Shown here piece after piece: positions 32,400 through 45,245 of a stretch of DNA of 64,000 nucleotides. A program made the position numbers and the translations under genes. The stretch's first letter is position 1, and every line of letters starts with the position of its first letter. Source of the DNA: Isoperla grammatica (taxonomy: Eukaryota; Arthropoda; Insecta; Plecoptera; Perlodidae); the NCBI GenBank assembly GCA_945910005.1, contig OX246738.1, positions 20,541,686 to 20,605,685 of the forward strand, in the 5' to 3' direction. A model generated the notes under the pieces. It was not told the origin of the DNA. It saw only the letters and a list, made by a program, of their open reading frames with translations, and made no database searches.

Positions 32400-34385
32400 G
32401 CAGAGGGGGGTTCACGAGCCCTAGGGATGGTTTACCCTCAGTCTTATTTCTAAACCACACATCCCAGGAGGGTACACGAGCCCTAGGGATGGTTTACCCC
32501 CAGTCTTTTTCTTAAAAAAAACACGAACCAGTAGGGTACACGAGCCCTAGGGATGGTTTACCCCCAGTCTTATTTCTTAAACAACAAGTACCAGTAGGGT
32601 ACACGAGCCCTAGGGATGATTGACCCCCAGTCTTATTTCTTAAACAACACATCCCAGGAGGGTACACAAGCCCTAGGGATGGTTGCCCCCCCCTCTTATT
32701 TCTTAAACAACACTAACCAGTAGAGTACACGAGCCCTAGGGATGGTTGACCCCCAGTCTTATTTCTAAAACAACACATCCCAGAAGGGTACACGAGCCCT
32801 AGGGATGGTTGAACCCCAGTCCTATTTCTTCAACAGAACATCCCAAGAAGGGTACACGAGCCCTAGGGATGGTTGACCTCCAGTCTTATTTCTTAAACAA
32901 CACATCCCAGAAGGGTACACGAGCCCTAGGGATGGTTTACCCTCAGTCTTATTTCTTAAACAACACATCCCAGGAGGGTACATGAGCCCTAGGGATGGTT
33001 GACCCCCAGTCTTATTTCTTAAACAACACATCCCAGGAGGGTACACGCGCCCTAGGGATGGTTGACCCCCAGTCATATTCCTTAATTAACACATCCCAGG
33101 AGGGTACACGAGCCCTAGGGACGGTTTACCCTCAGTCTTATTTCTTAATAAACACATCCCAGGAGGGTACATGAGCCCTAGGGATGGTTGACCCCCAGTT
33201 TTATTTCTTAATTAACACATCCCAGGAGGGTACACGAGCCCTAGGGACGGTTGACCCTCAGTTTTATTTCTTAATTAACACATCCCAGGAGGGTACATGA
33301 GCCCTAGGGATGGTTTACCCTCAGTCTTATTTCTGAAACAACACATCCCAGGAGGGTACACGAGCCCTAGGGATGGTTGACCCCCAGTCTTATTTCTTAA
33401 ACAACACATCGCAGAAGGGTACATGAGCCCTAGGGATGGTTTACCCTCAGTCTTATTTCTTAAACAACACATCCCTGGAGGGTCCAAGAGCCCTAGGGAC
33501 GGTTGACCCCCAGTCTTATTTCTTAAACAACACATCCCAGGAGGGTACACGAGCCCTAGCGATGGTTGACCCCCAGTCTTATTTCTTAATTAACACATCC
33601 CAGGAGGGTACATGAGCCCTAGGGATGGTTGACCCCCAGTCTTATTTCATAATTACACATCCCAGTAGGGTACATGAGCCCTAGGGACGGTTGACCCTTA
33701 GTCTTATTTCTTAATTAACACATCCCAGGAGGGTACATGAGCCCTAGGGATGGTTTACCCTCAGTCTTATTTCTTAATTAACACATCCCAGGAGGGTACA
33801 TGAGCCCTAGGGATGGTTGACCCCCAGTCTTATTTCTTAATTAACACATCCCAGGAGGGTACATGAGCCCTAGGGATGGTTTACCCTCAGTCTTATTTCT
33901 TAAACAACACATCCCAGGAAGGTACATGAGCCCTAGGGATGGTTGACCCCCAGTCTTATTTCTTAATTTACACATCCCAGGAGGGTACATGAGCCCTAGG
34001 GATGGTTGACCCCCAGTCTTATTTCTTAAACAACACATCCCAGGAGGGTACATGAGCCCTAGGGATGGTTGACCCCCAGTCTTATTTCTTAATTAACACA
34101 TCCCAGGAGGGTACATGAGCCCTAGGGATGGTTTACCCTCAGTCTTTTTTCTTAAACAACACATCCCAGTAGGGTACATGAGCCCTAGGGATGGTTGACC
34201 CCCCAGTCTTATTTCTTAAACAACACATCCCAGTAGGGTACATGAGCCCTAGGGACGGTTGACCCCCAGTCTTATTTCTTAAACAACACATCTCAGGAGG
34301 GTACACGAGCCCTAGGGATGGTTGACCCCCAGTCTTATTTCTTTAACAACACATTCTAGGAGGGTACACGAGCCCTAGGGATTGT
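32400..34385 (-). repeat. 63-bp tandem array, left arm (~32 units)
   Basis: The unit contains CAGTCTTATTTCTTAAACAA, CACATCCCAGGAGGGTAC and GAGCCCTAGGGATGGTTGAC. The minus strand has the same orientation as the right array read on the plus strand. Because 63 is a multiple of 3, units translate to a 21-residue repeat (GMCCLRNKTGGQPSLG core), but stops from indels break the frames. Confidence 0.95.
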
Positions 34386-35786
34386 ATCTCTCGTGGAGAT
34401 GGAATTTCCCAAGGTCTGTCCTTAGCGGCTAGTTAATTTTCATAAAATGATTTACCTGCAAACTTTCAACGTACGAAACGGTGAACAGTTTATGAGTAAG
34501 TTACTCTGGTATGTTCACATTTGTTACATCTTCCGTTTTGGATATTAAGAATTTACCCCTATTTTGTGAACCCAACTGGATTTTATTAAAATGGTTATAC
34601 ATCACTGTCTATCTACCAATTTACACGTCTGTTACGTCTTCGTATATTTTGATTCAGAATTCTCACCTCCGCCCTTGAGATTAATGTGTTGTTATTTTTT
34701 TATTTGATTTTAACAAATTTATGTAACAAAAATCGTTGAAATTGGGTCAAAGTCACCTCAGTTTACCAAAACATAATATGCATTATTCTATTGTAGAACA
34801 TTTTCAGAATGTAAATACAAATTTAACTCCCAAGTTTAAACTTTCGTGACTTTTTCATTTTCTGTGTCACATTTTGTGGCAGATTTTTTAAAACAGGCAA
34901 TGATTTAATAAATGGAGCTTTATAGAGCAATAATAACTTACGATATTGGTCGAAACCGTAATCGCATAGAACAATTTGGCAAACAAACATTTGATTTAGC
35001 TTCTGAATTTCTTGCAACTTGATGACTTTCTTAAAAACGAAACATGGGAATCAGTGCTAAATGAACAAAACATCAAAAAAGCCACTGATACATTTATTGA
35101 CAAAATTAAAACTTACACGAAGCTCAGCTCTTCGACAAAAACAATCAAAACAAATAATAAAACTAAAAAACTAAAACCATGGATAACATTAGGACTTATA
35201 CAGTCTATTAAGCACAGAAATCGAATGAGTAAGCAAGTCCTAAAAAATCCTAACAATGTCGAATCTCAATCTTCTTACAAATAATACAGAAATCACTTAA
35301 ATAGGTTAATACAGTCAACTAAGAACGATTACTACAATACACAAAATAGCAGATGCAATTAAAGATATTAAAAAAGTGTGGAAAATCATCAATAAGGCAT
35401 TAAGCAATCAAAAAGCAAAATCTAATATTATAGACAAAATAATGATAAAATGATATCGTAAGTACAGAGAGTAATCCCCGAAAAGTAGCAGAAACATTCA
35501 TAAACTACTTTAATAACATAGGAAAAGAATTAGCTGAATACATACTACTAAAAAAGCCATCATCTTCCAACCGTCTAAACGCAGATGACTTTCCTGTACA
35601 TCGTCAAAACGCGTCAATATTTCTCAGTCCAACAGTTAATGAAGAAATAATAATAAATATCAATTAGCTTAAAACAGACTCTGTCTCAGGGCCTGACCTT
35701 ATAAACACAAAAATAATCAAGCAATAAAATGTCACATAGTTCAACCTCTCAAATTCATCATAGACTTAAGCTTTACCACAGGAATA
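34386..35786 (+). pseudogene. Truncated LINE fragment in the left arm
   Basis: Inverted copy of 38354-39768. It carries the piece of LINE ORF2 between endonuclease and reverse transcriptase (35012-35284, with KPWITLGLIQSIKHRNRMSK), then decays with stops. It breaks off inside the reverse transcriptase just after FTTGIF, where the right-hand copy continues into the palm domain. Confidence 0.8.
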
Positions 35787-36448
35787 TTTGGGTTGGTTAG
35801 TTGAAAATTCCAATCACATCGGGGGTGATTAAGGAGGTTTGTACTCTCTACTAAGTGGAATTCCGCCTTTAAATATGTGTGAAAGAATGGAAAGAACCTT
35901 TTGAAATTCGTTGCAACAGCGTGCATGGAAGGGGCCATAGTTAAGGACCTGACGTCGCAATAGAATACTTTCGTCGGGGCTACTGTATGAAAACGAAACT
36001 AATTAACTTCATTTATTTTCACATAGTCATACATAAGACTTGTGGCATGTTTAAATTTTAATCATCAACCTCAAAATTGAACAGTGTTCTCGTATTGTAA
36101 TATAGGTTTGGCAGCTTCGCACAGATTTGTATTGTGAATTTAAATGACTGTAGCAGATTTGTAATAATGATTTTCACGTTCCTCTTAAAATACGCAACGA
36201 AATACAAATGTTGCAAATGATTATTTTGTTGGGTGTTTAATTTAAATTTTAAACCATTAAATTAAATATATTTTCAATTGCACTGTTCGATGTTGTTCGA
36301 TGGTGATGGGATTTTGGTATTCAAGATTTGACCTATTGCATTTCATGTTTTGTTATGATACAATTTTACACTAAGGACTGCCTGCTCGATGCATTTGGGC
36401 AAACCTGGTTTTTGATGCTACATGCAAGGGATAAAGCTAAATCAAATG
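35787..36448. other. Unique spacer inside the giant inverted repeat
   Basis: AT-rich with no gene recognised. It lies between the truncated left LINE copy and the 3' end of the right LINE copy. Confidence 0.5.
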
Positions 36449-39400
36449 TTCAATTCAATTCAATTTATTAGACATTTACATTTAAAGCTCTGACAGCACT
36501 ATGGTATGAAAACGTTGCAATGGATACCAATTTGTGCTAACATAATTTTTAACAATATAACATTCATAGAATGTTAAAAATAAAATAAAGATACAACTGA
36601 CAAAAAAACTGTTTATAAAATAAGTCTGTACTTCTGTACTATGAAACACGTTTAAAAATAAACTCGAAATAACAGTATGTTATGATAATGTGATCTTAAC
36701 TAATAAAATCTAATAACTACGAATAACAAACTAAAACAAATACTTTTATAACTTTGAAAAGTTACATACAACTCATCTGGACGTTTTCAATTCAACTCAT
36801 CTAACAACTCGAGAAAAGAAAAAAACTCAGATGCAGATTTGTGTTTTTTAAGAAACTAGAAATAATTGGCACGGGTTTTTGATCGTAAGATGGTTATTTT
36901 GAGTAAGCGGTTATCTTATTTAACTTTTTTTTCGTTACAGCGTTGAGGTTTGAGAGTTAAAATGTTTTCTTATTTATTAACTGATAATGAGCATATCCAC
37001 TTATGCGTTCGGTTACTAAAAATAGATGTTGAACAATTTCGTAATTCTTGTGGGACTTTGGCTGTACAATTTTGGCCCTAGGTATGCAACTTGTTTTTGT
37101 GCTATAGAGTTTTGTTTACTCTAAGAATTATAAGATTATATTTGTGATTTCTTCGTGTTTTCGAATGGTGACATTTTTAAAAAATCTGTTGAGATTTTTA
37201 TGTACAAATTTAAGGAGAGTTTTGGCATACAGCTTGCGAATGTCAAGAATGTTGCTTTCACTATACAGCAGTATTGTGGGATATAGAAAGTGTTTTTTCA
37301 TTATTACCTTCAGTATGTGTTTTTGTATCGTGATAAGGGGTATAAGATGATTTAGGTAAGTTCCACCCCAAGCTAGTATTCCGTATTCAAGTATAGATTG
37401 TGTTAAAGAATACTAGAGCATTTTTAGTGCGGATAGATTAAGAAAGTTCTGGGTGTGTAATATTTGTACAGAGTGTTTCTAAGTTTTTTACATACAGTTT
37501 TAACATGGCAGTCCCATTTCATGTGTTGGTCCACAACCACTCCAAGATACTGAGTTTGGTATACTTTCTCGATTTGTTTGCAGTTACAAGCAACTGTAGT
37601 AGCGTTACATGTATTTGTATGTATTTTGAAGTAGAAGTCATGAACAGGTTGGTCAGTTTCTTTTGGAGAGGATGCAATGTGGAAGGTTTTATCTTCGTTG
37701 AGTGTAAGTAGATTTACATCAGGCCATAGTTTTATTTTCCTCATTTCATTCTCTGCAATTTTGTAAGTAGTTTTCCAGTCGTCGCTAGAAAATATGACAG
37801 TGTCATCAGCAAAGGTGACAATTTTACATTTTAACTTAGAATTACATAAACTTTTTATATATACTGTAAATAGAAGTGGTCCTAGAACAGTTCCTTGGGG
37901 AACGCCATACTCAATGATTGAGGAGCTACTGAAGATATCGTTGATTTTCACAACTTGCTCTCTGTTATTTAAGTAACTTCTTATAAGTTGTAGAGCTACA
38001 CCTCGAATGCCATATTTTTCCAGTTCTGTCAAAAGTTTCTTGTGTGATACGGTATCAAAAGCTTTAGCTAGATCTAGAAACACGGCTAAAGATTACATCC
38101 CATTGTCTAACTGTGATGTGACGATTTCAGTTAATGTGTGAATAGCGTGTTGTGAGTTTAATTTTTTCCTAAATCCAAATTGGTTGGGTGATATTATTTT
38201 ATTGGTTTCAAAATATTCGCCCAGTCGTTTTTTTTTGTATTTTTTGTGTATTTTTGCAAAGTTGCTAATACGAGATATTGGCATGTAGTTACTAATTGCA
38301 GTATTGTCGCCTTTTTTATGAAATGGAATTATTATTGATTTTTTAAAGGTGTTTGGAAATACTCCTGTGGTAAAGCTTAAGTCTATGATGTATTTAAGAG
38401 GTTGAACTATGTGACATTTTATTGCTTGATTATTTTTGTGTTTATAAGGTCAGGCCCTGAGACAGAGTCTGTTTTTATCTAATTGATATTTATTATTATT
38501 TCTTCATTAACTGTTGGACTGAGAAATATTGACGCGTTTTGACGATGTACAGGAAAGTCATCTGCGTTTAGACGGTTGGAAGATGATGGCTTTTTTAGTA
38601 GTATGTATTCAGCTAATTCTTTTCCTATGTTATTAAAGTAGTTTATGAATGTTTCTGCTACTTTTCGGGGATTACTCTCTGTACTTACGATATCATTTTA
38701 TCATTATTTTGTCTATAATATTAGATTTTGCTTTTTGATTGCTCAATGCCTTATTGATGATTTTCCACACTTTTTTAATATCTTTATTTGCATCTGCTAT
38801 TTTGTTTTTTGTAGTAATCGTTCTTAGTTGACTGTATTAACCTATTTAAGTGATTTCTGTATTATTTGTAAGAAGATTGAGATTCGACATTGTTAGGATT
38901 TTTTAGGACTTGCTTACTCATTCGATTTCTGTGCTTAATAGACTGTATTAGTCCTAATGTTATCCATGGTTTTAGTTTTTTAGTTTTATTAATTGTTTTG
39001 ATTGTTTTTGTCGAAGAGCTGAGCTTCGTGTAAGTTTTAATTTTGTCAATAAATGTATCAGTGGCTTTTTTGATGTTTTGTTCATTTAGCACTGATTCCC
39101 ATGTTTCGTTTTTAAGAAAGTCATCAAGTTGCAAGAAATTCAGAAGCTAAATCAAATGTTAGTTTGCCAAATTGTTCTATGCGATTACGGTTTCGACCAA
39201 TATCATAAGTTATTATTGCTCTATAAAGCTCCATTTATTAAATCATTGCCTGTTTTAAAAAATCTGCCACAAAATATGACACAGAAAATGAAAAAGTCAC
39301 GAAAGTTTAAACTTGGGAGTTAAATTTGTATTTACATTCTGAAAATGTTCTACAATAGAATAATGCATATTATGTTTTGGTAAACTGAGGTGACTTTGAC

Positions 39401-39768
39401 CCAATTTCAACGATTTTTGTTACATAAATTTGTTAAAATCAAATAAAAAAATAACAACACATTAATCTCAAGGGCGGAGGTGAGAATTCTGAATCAAAAT
39501 ATACGAAGACGTAACAGACGTGTAAATTGGTAGAAAGACAGTGATGTATAACCATTTTAATAAAATCCAGTTGGGTTCACAAAATAGGGGTAAATTCTTA
39601 ATATCCAAAACGGAAGATGTAACAAATGTGAACATACCAGAGTAACTTACTCATAAACTGTTCACCGTTTCGTACGTTGAAAGTTTGCAGGTAAATCATT
39701 TTATGAAAATTAACTAGCCGCTAAGGACAGACCTTGGGAAATTCCATCTCCACGAGAGATACAATCCC
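36449..39768 (-). pseudogene. LINE retrotransposon (Jockey/CR1-like), inactive
   Basis: Minus strand. The 3' end lies at about 36449, where the terminal tail reads (AATTG)n after AATAAATTG. A reverse transcriptase palm spans about 37424-38370: PFHKKGD, NYMPISRISNFAKI, NKIISPNQFGFRKK, FLDLAKAFDTVSH, GVPQGTVLGPLLF and the catalytic TFADDTVIFSS are all clear. A TAA codon (38093-38095) interrupts the frame before FLDLAKAFD, and the linker (38862-39134, KPWITLGL) is separated from the palm by further stops. No endonuclease is seen, so the copy is truncated at 5' or ends where the inverted-repeat sequence begins. It cannot make a full protein. Confidence 0.85.
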
Positions 39769-42700
39769 TAGGGCTCGTGTACCCTCCTAGAATGTGTTGT
39801 TAAAGAAATAAGACTGGGGGTCAACCATCCCTAGGGCTCGTGTACCCTCCTGAGATGTGTTGTTTAAGAAATAAGACTGGGGGTCAACCGTCCCTAGGGC
39901 TCATGTACCCTACTGGGATGTGTTGTTTAAGAAATAAGACTGGGGGGTTAACCATCCATAGGGCTCATGGACCCTCCTGGGATGTGTTGTATAAGAAAAA
40001 AGACTGGGGGTCAACCATCCCTAGGGCTCATGTACCCTCCTGGGATGTGTTAAATAAGAAATTAGACTGGGAGTCAACTATCCCTAGGGCTCGTGTACCC
40101 TCCTGGGATGTGTTGTTTAAGAAATAAGACTAGGGGTCAACCATCCCTAGGGCTCGTGTACCCTCCTGGGATGTGTTGTTTAAGAAATAAGACTGGGGGT
40201 CAACTATCCCTAGGGCATATGTATCCTCCTGGGATGTGTTGTTTAAGAAATAAGACTAAGGGTCAACCATCCCTAGGGCTCATGTACCCTCCTGGGATGT
40301 GTTAAATAAGAAATTAGACTGGGGGTTAACTATCCCTAGGGCTCGTGTACCCTCCTGGGATGTGTTGTTTAAGAAATAAGACTAGGGGTCAACCATCCCA
40401 AGGGCTCGTGTACCCTACTGGGATGTGTTGTTTAAGAAATAAGACTAGGGGTCAACCATCCCTAGGGCGCGTGTACCCTCCTGGGATGTGTTGTTTAAGA
40501 AATAAGCCTGGGGGTCAACCATCCCTAGGGCTCGTGTACCCTCCTGGGATGTGTTGTTCAAGATATAAGACTGGGGGTCAACCATCCTTAGGGCTCGTGT
40601 ACCCTACTGGGATGTGTTGTTTGAGAAAAAAGACTGGGGGTAAACCATCCCTAGGGCTCGTGTACCCTCCTGGGATGTGTTGTTTAAGAAATAAGACTGG
40701 GGGTCAACCATCCCTAGGGCTCGTGTACCCTCCTGGGCTGTGTTGTTTAAGAAATAAGACTGGGGGTCAACCAACCCTAGGGCGCGTGAACCCTCGTGGG
40801 ATGTGTTATTTAAGAAATAAGACTTTGGGTCAACCATCCCTAGGGCTCGTGAACCCTACTGGGATGTGTTGTTTAAGAAAAAAGACTGGGGGTCAACCAT
40901 CCCTAGGGCTCGTGTACCCTCCTGGGATGTGTTGTTTAAGAAAAAAGACTGGGGGTCAACCATCCCTAGGGCGCGTGTACCCTACTGAAATGTGTTGTTT
41001 AAGAAATAAGACTTTGGGTCAACCATCCCTAGGGCTCGTGTACCCTACTGGGATGTGTTGTTTAAGAAAAAAGACTGGGGGTCAACCATCCCTAGGGCGC
41101 GTGTACCCTACTGGGATGTGTTGTTTACGAAATAAGACTGGGGGTCAACCATCCCTAGGGCTCGTGTACCCTACTGGGATGAGTTGTTTAAGAAAAAAGA
41201 CTGGGGGTCAACCATCCCTAGGGCTCGTGTACCCTACTGAAATGTGTTGTTTAAGAAATAAGACTTTGGGTCAACCATCCCTAGGGCTCGTGTACCCTAC
41301 TGGGATGTGTTGTTTAAGAAAAAAGACTGGGGGTCAACCATCCCTAGGGCTCGTGTACCCTACTGGGATGTGTTGTTTAAGAAATAAGACTAGGGGTCAA
41401 CCATCCCTAGGGCGCGTGTACCCTCCTGGGATGTGTTGTTTAAGAAATAAGCCTGGGGGTAAACCATCCCTAGGGCTCGTGTACCCTACTGGGATGTGTT
41501 GTTCAAGATATAAGACTGGGGGTCAACCATCCCTAGGGCTCGTGTACCCTACTGGGATGTGTTGTTCAAGATATAAGAGTGGGGGTCAACCATCCCTAGG
41601 GCTCGTGTACCCTACTGGGATGTGTTGTTCAAGATATAAGACTGGGGGTCAACCATCCCTAGGGCTCGTGTACCCTACTGGGATGTGTTGTTTAAGAAAT
41701 AAGACTGGGGGTCAACCATCCCTAGGAGTCGTGTACCCTACTGGGATGTGTTGTTTAAGAAATAAGACTGGGGGTAAACCATCCCTAGGGCTCGTGTACC
41801 CTCCTGGGATGTGTTGTTTAAGAAATAAGACTGGGGGTCAACCATCCCTAGGGCTCGTGTACCCTCCTGGGCTGTGTTGTTTAAGAAATAAGACTGGGGG
41901 TCAACCAACCCTAGGGCGCGTGTACCCTCCTGGGATGTGTTATTTAAGAAATAAGACTGGGGGTCAACCATCCCTAGGGCTCGTGTACCCTCCTGGGATG
42001 TGTTGTTTAAGAAAAAAGACTGGGGGTCAACCATCCCTAGGGCGCGTGTACCCTACTGAAATGTGTTGTTTAAGAAATAAGACTTTTGGTCAACCATCCC
42101 TAGGGCTCGTGTACCCTACTGGGATGTGTTGTTTAAGAAAAAAGACTGGGGGTCAACCATCCCTAGGGCTCGTGTACCCTACTGGGATGTGTTGTTTAAG
42201 AAAAAAGACTGGGGGTCAACCATCCCTAGGGCGCGTGTACCCTACTGGGATGTGTTGTTCAAGATATAAGACTGGGGGTCAACCATCCCTAGGGCTCGTG
42301 TACCCTACTGGGATGTGTTGTTCAAGATATAAGACTGGGGGTCAACCATCCCTAGGGCGCGTGTACCCTACTGGGATGTGTTGTTCAAGATATAAGACTG
42401 GGGGTCAACCATCCCTAGGGCTGGTGTACCCTCCTGGGATGTGTTGTTCAAGATATAAGACTTGGGGTCAACCATCCCTAGGGCTGGTGTACCCTCCTGG
42501 GATGTGTTGTTTAAGAAATAAGACTGGGGGTCAACCATCTCTAGGGCTGGTGTACCCTCCTGGGATGTGTTGTTCAAGATATAAGACTGGGGGTCAACCA
42601 TCCCTAGGGCTGGTGTACCCTCCTGGGATGGGTTGTTTAAGAAAGAAGACTGAGGGTAAACCATCCCTAGGGCTGGTGTACCCTCCTGGGATGTGTTGTT

Positions 42701-42790
42701 ACGAAAGAAGACTGAGGGTAAACCATCCCTAGGGCTCGTGTACCCTCCTGTGATGTGTTATATAAGAAATAAGACTGGGGTCAACCATCC
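39768..42790 (+). repeat. 63-bp tandem array, right arm (~48 units)
   Basis: Reverse-complement orientation of the left array. Higher-order structure is visible: variants with CAAGATATAAGACTGG and with AAGAAAAAAGACTGG recur in blocks. One frame stays open for 795 codons (40345-42732), encoding a 21-residue repeat. I attribute this to the unit being a multiple of three and recently homogenised, not to a gene: no start context, promoter or known fold is seen. Confidence 0.95.
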
Positions 42791-42975
42791 CTAGGGCTCA
42801 TTTACCCCCTATGGGCTATAGGGTAGGGTAAACCAGCTCTGAGGGGTTACTTGTACACTAGGGTAGGTTTACCCTGGGGTTAATCGTTCACTAGAGGTGG
42901 TTTACCGGGGGGTATTTGTGCCCTAGGGCTGTTTTACCGGGGGGTCATCCAGCTCGGGGGTAAACGATCCCTGTT

Positions 42976-43467
42976 ACACCGGTACAAATAAACTCGGTGT
43001 ACCGGTAGATTAAAACAATGACCAAAAAAACACCAATACAAGTAATGCAACTAAATAAACTTTAGACTGTAGACCAACGGTCTAGAACCCAAATATACAT
43101 TTTTTAATCGATTACGTGTTTTTTATTTTTATATGAATTTTATTTCGACGTGAAGTGAATTAAAGTCGCAACTATAATGGTAACGGCGTCGAAACATTAA
43201 GAGAATTATCATGGTATTTTCACAGGTCAATATTTCATTTTAATGTCATTTACTTTTTTATGTTATACGCAAATCTAAGAAGATTGCAAACGTTGAAATG
43301 ATCAACCTTTAGTCAGTATTGACGAAGCCGAGCCTTATCAACATAGGAGCGGCGATTACACTCGCAGGAGAAGAAGAAGATTTGTTAAACACTCCACACC
43401 TTGTTGGTTGCTACGCTGATACATTTTATAATAGATAACAACTTGGATAATATGATCTTATTTCCAG
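42976..43467. other. AT-rich DNA upstream of exon-like segment
   Basis: No gene is supported, up to the acceptor at 43466-43467. Confidence 0.5.
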
Positions 43468-43537
43468 CCGTCGTGGCAGTGATCAAGCAGCAATCGAGCA
43501 ATTCGGACGATGCAGACGATGCGTCCATTGGCGTGAG
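43468..43537 (+). CDS. Putative internal exon, gene unknown
   Basis: TGATCTTATTTCCAG precedes CCGTCGTGG, and GGCGTGAG is followed by GTGAGTTTTC: good acceptor and donor around 70 nt. Two frames are open. One reads VVAVIKQQSSNSDDADDASI then GV (phase 2 in, phase 2 out); the other reads RRGSDQAAIEQFGRCRRCVH then WRE. Each joins in frame to an open frame of the exon-like segment at 55463-55522. I recognise neither. The exon end and donor are tandemly repeated in the next 290 bp. It could also be a noncoding exon. Confidence 0.45.
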
Positions 43538-43830
43538 GTGAGTTTTCTAGCTTGGGAACCAAATCAGACATTGCGTCTATTGGCGTGTGTAAGTTTTCTA
43601 TTTGGGTAACCAAATCAGACGATGCGTCTATTGGCGTGAGTGAGTTTTCTAGCAGGGAACCAAATCAGTCGATGCGTCTATTGGCGTGAGTGAGTTTTCT
43701 AGTTGAAAAACTAGACCAGACGATGCGTCTATTGGCGTGAGTGAGGTTTTAGTTCGGGAACCAAATCAGACGATGCGTCTATTGGCGTGAGTGAGTTTTC
43801 TAGTTGAAAAACTAGATCAGACGATGCGTA
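43538..43830 (+). repeat. 50-bp tandem repeat carrying exon end and splice donor, ~6 copies
   Basis: The unit is CAGACGATGCGTCTATTGGC then GTGAGTGAGTTTTCTAG and a GGGAACCAAAT end. It copies the last ~23 nt of the putative exon plus its donor and the first intron bases. Two units have TTGAAAAACTAGA in place of GGGAACCAAAT, and one has a GTGTAAGT donor. Confidence 0.9.
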
Positions 43831-45070
43831 GCAAACAGGATGAAAAATATCCTTGAATGGCTAAAATACTGTCTTTCGTTTCAACCGGATTCAACGGTGG
43901 TTCTCCTCTATTTGTATTGAGTGATTTCAGTTTTTTAGATGCTGTAATCCAAGCATTCTCTATTGATTTAGGCCTAGAAATAATATAATCAACACCGATA
44001 TGTTGAAAAAGCTTTATACTGTACATTTGGCATTACTTTACAATCAAAGGTAAGTAATTTATTATTATGAAGTCAGAATATTGTTTGTTTTTGAAAGATT
44101 TACTTTGTTAATATATTTCATACGATTTTCACTGTACTTTGAATTCCAGCAAAAGACGTGTTTAATATTTAATAGTAAGTAAAGATAAGACAAGATTGTG
44201 TTTATTTAGCTTCACCAGGTATTATTGTCGTACATACACTTATAACTTGTTACATTATCAATTAAATATACATCTATTTACAATTTATTTTTACTATGTA
44301 TTATGACTTCTAATTTAAGGCCTCCAATTAATGTTCAAAAACATATTTTATTGCTTCTGACATATTTTGAAAAGTTTTTTAAAAATATTTTTTATATGTC
44401 TAGGTAATTTGTCAGACATACTTAATCCTTGTGTGTTTGTGAAACCTTGCGTTACAGTCACGTTATATTTCCAGGGTTCATCACATTAGAGTGCAGAGCA
44501 CATTTTAATATTATATTATTATATTCATATATTTATCTTAATTGTAAAAAGCAAACAAATTCCTACAACATTTCGCAATTGAGAATACATACATGTTAAT
44601 AATCACACATTTCTTGAGAGCATCGTCTTCTGTTGACAACTCAAATGTCAACACAGTTTTCCCCCTACATTATAGCCGTTGTGAAGTCATCAAACACTCC
44701 CTGTAATATATGCATTGTTACTGATACTAACATATATATATAAAAATATAATTATATGTTATATTGATGTTAAACAAATAATGTATGAATGCCTTGTCTA
44801 AAAGAAAAAAAAATGATTACATGACAAAAGTTGCCGCTGTTTCATAATATTCACACAAAGCGGATAGTTCTGAACAATACTGTAACCACATTGTGGAATT
44901 AACAAATAATTAATGATCGAAACGTAAGGTACCTCCTAACTCACCATATATTGTCACAAGAAACGAACTAAAGAGCCATTGGAGTCTTATGATGTTACCA
45001 TCCTGACAGCTAGAAACCTATTTATAAAGCCAGCAGGCAGAATACGCAAATTATATGTAATCGATGTGAA
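43831..45070. other. AT-rich DNA without recognised feature
   Basis: No gene or clear repeat is seen. A short (TA)-rich run lies near 44731. Confidence 0.5.
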
Positions 45071-45071
45071 T

Positions 45072-45074
<3 letters not shown>

Positions 45075-45149
<75 letters not shown>

Positions 45150-45166
45150 AAAAATAATAATAATAA

Positions 45167-45244
<78 letters not shown>
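45075..45244. repeat. (TAA)n microsatellite at a LINE 3' end
   Basis: Near-pure AAT/TAA repeats with AAA interruptions, ending in a T run (45245-45266) that is the poly(A) tail of the minus-strand LINE fragment to its right. Confidence 0.95.

Positions 45245-45245
<1 letters not shown>

Larger units (their letters stand above)
32235..42975. mobile_element. Giant inverted repeat (foldback-like) with tandem-repeat arms and a LINE core
   Basis: Outer ends mirror each other: GATCGCTTACCCCCGAGCT near 32248 faces the complement of CGAGCTCGGGGGTAAACGAT near 42970. Moving inward, each arm has short GGTAAACCAGCTCTAGGGT units, then a 63-bp tandem array (left about 32400-34385, right about 39768-42790), then 1.4 kb of nearly identical unique sequence (34386-35786 and 38354-39768). 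The centre (35787-38353) is single copy and carries most of a dead LINE. Inverted arms made of tandem units recall Drosophila Foldback elements. A segmental inverted duplication or an assembly artefact is also possible. Confidence 0.75.

Noticed and set aside
40345..42732. 795-codon repeat protein as a real gene
   Set aside because: Explained by a 63-bp unit; no start context, promoter or homologous fold. Kept only as a finding.
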